Source: Prorocentrum cordatum (taxonomy: Eukaryota > Sar > Dinophyceae > Prorocentrales > Prorocentraceae). Taken from it: a stretch of DNA of 64,000 nucleotides. Positions 59,938 through 64,000 of this stretch are shown in pieces. Made by a program: the position numbers and the translations under genes. The stretch's first letter is position 1, and each line of letters begins with the position of its first letter. Where the stretch lies: the NCBI GenBank assembly GCA_963575745.1, contig CAUYUJ010003570.1, forward strand, positions 520,053 through 584,052, in the 5' to 3' direction. Under the pieces are notes generated by a model that saw only the letters and a list, made by a program, of their open reading frames with translations, did no database searches and was not told the origin of the DNA.

Positions 59938-62054
59938 CTCTGCGTCTCCCTCCTCCTGCTCTCGTCGCTCGTCGTCGCCCTCCTCCTGCTCCTGCTGCTG
60001 CTGCTCCTGCTCCTCCTCTTCAGCTCCTCTTCCTCCTGCTCCTCTTTGTCTTCCTCCTCATCCTCCTCCCCGAGCGCCTCGCGGCGCGGCTCTTCGGCCG
60101 CCGGGGCGGCCAAGGCTTCACGGACCCGCCTGTCTTTGGCCAGGGCAGCGAAGACGTCGAGCCCGAGCGCGGCGCCCTGCAGCGCGTCCACGTACGACAG
60201 CAGGGCGCCCACGAGCGCGGTCTTCACCCGCCGAGCCAGCGCCCTGTCTGCCCTCTGGAACCTGGCGAACATATCCTGCGTGACCTCCGCGCGCCGCTCC
60301 TCCGCGAGGCAATCGGCCGGGTCCGGCTCTTCCTGCTCCTCCTCCTCCCCGCAGGCCTCCTCCCCCTCCTCCTCGGCCGCGCGCTGCAGCAGCTCCTGCC
60401 GCTGCGCCTCGAGCGCCCGCGCCTCCGCCTCCCTGCTCTCGGCGTCGCGACGCGCGGCGGCCGCCTGCGCGTACTTCTGCCGCAGCGCGTCGAAGGTGTC
60501 GGGCGCGTTAAACGACGCCTCGCGGCCCCCACGCTCGCGATTCGCGATGAACGTGGCCAGCTTGCGCTCCTCGTCATCCTCCGCCTTCTCCACCGGCATC
60601 CTCTGGTTCTTCTCGCACCACGCCTCCAGCGCCTGGACCTGGATGAGATCCGCGTCCAGCGCCGCCTCCAACTGCGCTCGCCAGTGCTCGTCCAGGCCCT
60701 GGCGGCCGTGCGCGCGCACGTTGCCGATCCACATCGCGAGCAGACGCTCCCGCGCATCGTCGTCATGACCGCCGCTCCTGGGCGCGCGCCCGTGTGTCTC
60801 CACGAAAAGCTTCACCTCGAGCACACGCTGCTGCGCCGTCCGCCGCTGCCACATGCCCCTGTTCACCAGCTCATCGAACCTCTCCTGATTGTCATCGTCC
60901 AGCTCGTTCTGTCCTTTGACGACATTGTGGATCCAGTCCGCGAGCTTCTTCTCCTCCTCGTCCTCTGCCCCCTGCTTCGGCAGCTCGTCGAGCACCTCCA
61001 CGTGCTCCTCGATGCGGTCCAGCATCGCGCGGGCGCGCGCGCGCCTCTCCTCCCGCCGGTCCACGAGCCCGTCGAACCGCGCGCGCCGCTCGGGGGTCAG
61101 CACATGCTGTCCATCGCACACGTGATGGACCCACTGTCCAAGCGCGGACTCCTTCTGCGCTGGAACGCAGCCGTGCTCGTCCACGTGCCTCGCCAGCTCG
61201 CCCAGCATCTCCTCGGAATGGTCCCGCGATCGCGCCTCCGCGCCAGCATGCCGCACACCGCTCATGTCGATGCCCAGGTGCGCCGCGAGCGCGGCCCTGT
61301 ACACCTCAATGTCCAATCGCTTGCGCTCCGAGCCAACCCAGCGCCGCGAGGACGGCACTCCAGCCTCGCGGTCGCCCCGCAATCGCGCAGCCAACTTTTC
61401 CAATTCAGCGAAACTCATCCGGGCCAACGCCGCCGCGTCCACTCCGTCGCGCGCGCTCCCGCGAGCTCCCTGCACCCCTGCGGCACCCTGCTCCACGCGG
61501 CGCTTCGGCGCCCCGCCCCGCAGCGCGCCGCGCCCCGCAGCCGCGCGCGGTGACCGCGAAACCGAGCTCGAACGCCCGTGAGCGACGACGCGACACCACG
61601 GCGCGCTCTCGGCTCCCCCCCACTCCACGTCACCAGAACCCACCGACTCCTCCACCGCGCACACGTGGCCACCGTCGAGCCACAGCAGAGCACCGGCGCA
61701 GAAGCCCGCCGCGTGCCCCAGCGCCCACGCCACACGCCCTCCCTCCTGCGCTCCGAACGCTTCCACAGATTCCGCAGAGAACACGCGCACATGCAGGAAG
61801 CGGGAGCGCAAGTGCTGGACGACGACCTCAAGATTCCAGCGCTCCACCAGCGACCCACAGGCGCCCGAACCCTCGTGGTTCTGACACGCGCGACCGAAAT
61901 GCCCCGCGGCGTCCCCCCCCACGAGCTCAGCCACTGCGCTCTGCAGGCACTTCCCACGCCACTCGACGGGAGAACTAGCGCGCGCGGCGGTTCCCCCGCC
62001 CGCGTCCGCCGCGCGGCCGTGGGCGCGGTGGGCGAGCGGCACCGAATGCACCAA
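59295..62054 (-). CDS. Helitron-like protein copy B: helicase-associated-type repeat region
   Basis: 919 codons, of which roughly the first 680 are the true reading. It contains the same repeat set as copy A 27739-29430: LARHVDEHGCVP...LGQWVHHV, VEVLDELP...LADWIHNV, VKLFVETHGRAP...LLAMWIGNV, LEAWCEKNQRMP...LATFIANR. A coiled-coil-like QKYAQAAAARRDAESREAEA segment and FARFQRADRALARRV follow, then an acidic Glu stretch where the frame is lost near 60020. In copy A the coiled-coil segment is interrupted by a small deletion, so copy B shows how the two parts connect. The repeats resemble the helicase-associated (HA) domain, inferred to bind DNA. Confidence 0.72.
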   Translation of the reverse strand: MVHSVPLAHRAHGRAADAGGGTAARASSPVEWRGKCLQSAVAELVGGDAAGHFGRACQNHEGSGACGSLVERWNLEVVVQHLRSRFLHVRVFSAESVEAFGAQEGGRVAWALGHAAGFCAGALLWLDGGHVCAVEESVGSGDVEWGGAESAPWCRVVAHGRSSSVSRSPRAAAGRGALRGGAPKRRVEQGAAGVQGARGSARDGVDAAALARMSFAELEKLAARLRGDREAGVPSSRRWVGSERKRLDIEVYRAALAAHLGIDMSGVRHAGAEARSRDHSEEMLGELARHVDEHGCVPAQKESALGQWVHHVCDGQHVLTPERRARFDGLVDRREERRARARAMLDRIEEHVEVLDELPKQGAEDEEEKKLADWIHNVVKGQNELDDDNQERFDELVNRGMWQRRTAQQRVLEVKLFVETHGRAPRSGGHDDDARERLLAMWIGNVRAHGRQGLDEHWRAQLEAALDADLIQVQALEAWCEKNQRMPVEKAEDDEERKLATFIANRERGGREASFNAPDTFDALRQKYAQAAAARRDAESREAEARALEAQRQELLQRAAEEEGEEACGEEEEQEEPDPADCLAEERRAEVTQDMFARFQRADRALARRVKTALVGALLSYVDALQGAALGLDVFAALAKDRRVREALAAPAAEEPRREALGEEDEEEDKEEQEEEELKRRSRSSSSRSRRRATTSDESRRRETQRWRTRTKSRGAWRTRGSCPRASARSSRISCGTCWRPACCRGCLSCRGSSRGRRRRRSCSGRWRDLSGCGTSPWARRGHGAGQRGAVAGDPAPAQGRPRAAAPHARAQFGRAGALGAVAAPARPARAGGRGARGLGLLPSRAAALARAAPRRRQTGAGPRAAAAVAGRRRGRGLEAWGGARGDSPGAVRRAGAAGRRTWRTWRPGARQRAPAPRL

Positions 62055-62904
62055 CAGACATGGGCACGGCGCCGTCCTGCGTCGCCCCGCTGAACCCCGC
62101 CGGACACGCTCCGAGAGCGATCATGGCGCAGGCAGCGCGCACGGCCAGGTCCCCAACGAAAACCTTGGACTCCCGCGCAGCCCGGCACTTCGCCCCGCCG
62201 ATGCCGACGCCCGGCGAGAACCGGCGCGCACAGACGCGGCGGCCGCCGCACGTCCGTGCCGAGAGCCCGTAGAGCACGCAGCAGAACCACCTGGCGGTGA
62301 CGACCGCGGCCTCACGATCGGCCTGCTCGGGCGCGTCTGGGAGCTCCCGCGCGAACACATCTCGCTGCCGCCACCAGCGCGCCGCCGCGACCTTCCTCGT
62401 CATCACTACTCTGCCGTCTTCCTGGGGCGGGCACACGCCGAGAGCGACGAGAACGCAGGCTGCGCGCAGGGCCGCGTCACCCACGGTCCACGACGACGCG
62501 TCGGGCGCAGGCGCGGCGGCGGCGCGGGGCGCGCGCGCCTTCGGCTGCTCCGAGTCGACGGCACGGGCCGCGCGCGCGATCAGAAACTGCTCCACGCGCC
62601 CGTTCTTGCAAGCCGCCCCCCGCGCGGTGCGCCCAGACGAGACCCGCTCTGGCGACGCGTCGCGCTGCAGTAAGCGGGGCACGACGGGGAGCAGCACGCG
62701 GCATGCAATCTGCTCGTTCCACTCGGCCGCCGCCTCCGTCCGCCGCGCCCACTCCGCCTCCCGCCGCGCGCACCGAACCCGCCGGCACGACGCGCGGCGC
62801 GCTTTCCGGAGCGATTTCTGCTCGCGCTCCGCCGCCTCCAGCGCAGAATCATCGACGACCTCCTCATGAATCACGGCGTGCTCTGCGAGCAAACAATCCT
62901 GCAC
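61975..62904 (-). CDS. Helitron-like protein copy B: N-terminal Cys-rich region
   Basis: 309 codons, the most upstream part of the protein that I can read. It begins with a basic, Arg/Ala-rich helical segment (RKARRASCRRVRCARREAEW), then the paired motif ALRAACVLVALGVCPP and AVRAACAMIALGACPAG around a Cys-rich middle (WFCCVLYGLSARTCGGRRVC). The first codon is GTG, not ATG, and the frame stays open further right, so the true start is unknown. The end is a frameshift near 61985 (a 2-bp difference in a GC run compared with copy A). No known domain is recognised. Confidence 0.65.
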   Translation of the reverse strand: MQDCLLAEHAVIHEEVVDDSALEAAEREQKSLRKARRASCRRVRCARREAEWARRTEAAAEWNEQIACRVLLPVVPRLLQRDASPERVSSGRTARGAACKNGRVEQFLIARAARAVDSEQPKARAPRAAAAPAPDASSWTVGDAALRAACVLVALGVCPPQEDGRVVMTRKVAAARWWRQRDVFARELPDAPEQADREAAVVTARWFCCVLYGLSARTCGGRRVCARRFSPGVGIGGAKCRAARESKVFVGDLAVRAACAMIALGACPAGFSGATQDGAVPMSVGAFGAARPPRPRPRGGRGRGNRRAR

Positions 62905-63024
62905 CCGGTCCCATGCTCGCGACTTCCGGGCCGGCGCCGAGCGCTCCGCGCACCGCCCCTGCGAACCGCGGCCGCCCCCCGCCCGGGCCCGGAGCGGGTC
63001 CCGGCCCCGGTCCCGGTCGTCGCA

Positions 63025-63057
<33 letters not shown>

Positions 63058-63430
63058 CGTCGTCGTCTGTGTCGTCGTCGGCGCCCTCCTCCTTCCCCCT
63101 CCCCGCCTCCGCCTCCTCCTCCTCCTCCGTCTCCTCCTCCTCCTCCTCCTCTCCTATCTCTCTCCTCCTCCTCCTCCTCCTTCCTGCCTCTTCCTCTCAC
63201 TCCTCCTCCTCCTCCTCCTCCTCCTCCTCCTCCTCCTCCTCTCCTCATCCGCTTCCTCCTCCTCCTCCTCCTCCTCCTCCTCCTCCTCCTCCTCCTCCTC
63301 CTCCTCCTCCTCCTCCTCCTCCTCCCTCCTCCTCCTTCTCCTCCTCCTCCTCTTCCTCGTCTTCCTCCTTCTCCTTCTCCTCCTCCTCCTCCTCCTCCTC
63401 CTCCTCCTCCTCCTCCTGCTGAGCTAAAGC
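62905..63430. repeat. Trinucleotide microsatellites (GTC)n and (TCC)n
   Basis: About 60 bp of GTC repeats near 63020-63080, then ~300 bp of almost pure TCC/CTC repeats up to 63420. On the minus strand the TCC run would encode poly-Glu or poly-Gly. It is not homologous to the same flank of copy A. Confidence 0.85.
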
Positions 63431-63469
63431 CATGGCTATTGCGGAAGCTCGGACAGGGACGCGGCAGAT

Positions 63470-63502
<33 letters not shown>

Positions 63503-63976
63503 GTCGCTGGCTGCGAAGGCGGAAATTTCGCTGGCGAGCACACGCTCATAAAAATCATCGCCTCCCAACCGGTTTTTGGCGCCTCCTCGGAGCCGTTTTG
63601 AACGCACTCCGGAACGATTTTCAATGCCGCCGCCGCCCGGGACCGAGACTTCCCTTTTCCTCGCGTTAACGCACGCAGGAACAGAAAACTCGCGCGAAAA
63701 ATCTGCATCACTGTCCACTCCCTCACAACCCGGTTTTCCAGGAAACCGCACGCCAATCTGGCACGAAAATTCTTGCGAAAATTTCGCTAGCGTTTCCCCC
63801 TCCAAGCGCCCGTTTCCAGGAAGCTCCGTCTCGCAGAAACCCTGCCCCGAGCAGGGGAACGCCCGCGACAAATTCGCGAGCGTTTCCCCCTCCCAGCGGG
63901 CATTTTCAAAGAAATTGAAGCCGCCCCGGGGACTGCGCGTTGGACGGGAAAACGCTCGCGGAAAATTCGCGAGCAT
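63245..63976 (-). CDS. Hypothetical protein with 30-residue tandem repeats
   Basis: A minus-strand frame opening with a true ATG at 63974-63976. Its first ~100 residues are three repeats of about 30 residues with the pattern ...GxxEGETLAxFSxxFxC...G..F: NARWEGETLANLSRAFPC, NGRLEGETLAKFSQEFSC, and the diverged GCEGVDSDADFSREFSV. The matching DNA repeats begin at about 63791, 63881 and 63974, a 90-93 bp period that keeps the frame, which supports real coding. A basic segment, Asp-rich and Glu-rich runs follow, ending in poly-Gly within the TCC microsatellite, so the C-terminal end is doubtful. It may continue beyond the window. The family is not recognised. Confidence 0.45.
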
Positions 63977-64000
63977 TTCCCCCTCCCACCGCGCAGCCCC

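Larger units (their letters stand above)
44211..62904 (-). mobile_element. Giant Helitron-like element, copy B
   Basis: Same architecture and orientation as copy A, at least 18.7 kb. The left junction CTTGGTAGCGTCCAAAACCC plus GATAGCAAAGAGGCACTCAC matches copy A at 5258. The CA-rich 3' part (44245-45890) contains two complete 82-bp foldbacks, and the region around 44920 repeats the left-end phrase (GGATGGCAAAGAGG), so this part holds an internal duplication of about 0.7-0.8 kb. The coding region extends to about 62904 or further; the right end is not identified. Copy B keeps helicase motif III, the C2H2 finger and the USP triad, but has at least seven frame changes, one within the HUH motif. 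Confidence 0.75.

Noticed and set aside
1-64000. Dinoflagellate spliced-leader sequence as proof of lineage
   Set aside because: I looked for the GTAGCCATTTTGGCTCAAG core by eye and did not find it on either strand, so the lineage call rests on weaker evidence.

Overview
The window looks like transposon-dense nuclear DNA of a eukaryote, most likely a dinoflagellate or a close relative. Three things point that way: very long intron-less GC-rich reading frames, a LINE-type retrotransposon whose RNase H motifs come in a permuted order that I recall from dinoflagellate retroelements, and the absence of any recognisable host gene, tRNA or rRNA. The lineage is inferred; the mobile elements themselves are seen directly. 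Every convincing coding region lies on the minus strand.

Layout. 1-5257: a mosaic array of non-coding modules, each headed by a 33-34 bp hairpin. 5258-30157: one giant Helitron-like element (copy A), read right to left. Its 3' (left) part is a CA-rich tract carrying two small GC-rich foldback sequences, one of which is split by a complete non-LTR retrotransposon (5583-11762, flanked by a 12-bp target-site duplication). 30158-30672: a pyrimidine-rich stretch unrelated to copy B. 30673-44210: a second, longer array of the same hairpin-bounded modules, with ~178-bp tandem repeats inside. 44211-about 62904: Helitron-like copy B, same orientation, with a homologous CA-rich 3' part. 62905-64000: trinucleotide microsatellites and a minus-strand frame with 30-residue repeats running toward the window edge.

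The two Helitron-like copies align along about 18.5 kb. Taken together they describe one polypeptide of roughly 5,600 codons: a Cys-rich N-terminus, helicase-associated-type repeats, acidic and low-complexity linkers, zinc-finger motifs, a DUF6570-like region, a Helitron Rep nuclease (HUH motif plus YxxxYxxK tyrosines about 660 residues apart), a Pif1-type helicase and, unusually, a C-terminal ubiquitin-specific protease (USP, family C19) domain whose Cys, His and Asp residues are kept in both copies. Each copy is broken by several small indels or stops at different places, so neither is likely to make the full protein today.

The most interesting structural signal is the hairpin that heads each module. 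Its stem exists in two versions (GTGA/TCAC and GTAA/TTAC) that change on both arms together, and 14-bp inverted sequences (CTCGTAGAGCTTCC / GGAAGCTCTACGAG) recur near module ends. Hairpin, inverted sub-terminal repeats and a satellite core together resemble the non-autonomous Helentron-type elements known in animals, and they sit beside two Rep/helicase-coding copies. I propose, as inference, that the arrays are non-autonomous derivatives of, or substrates for, this Helitron-like system.
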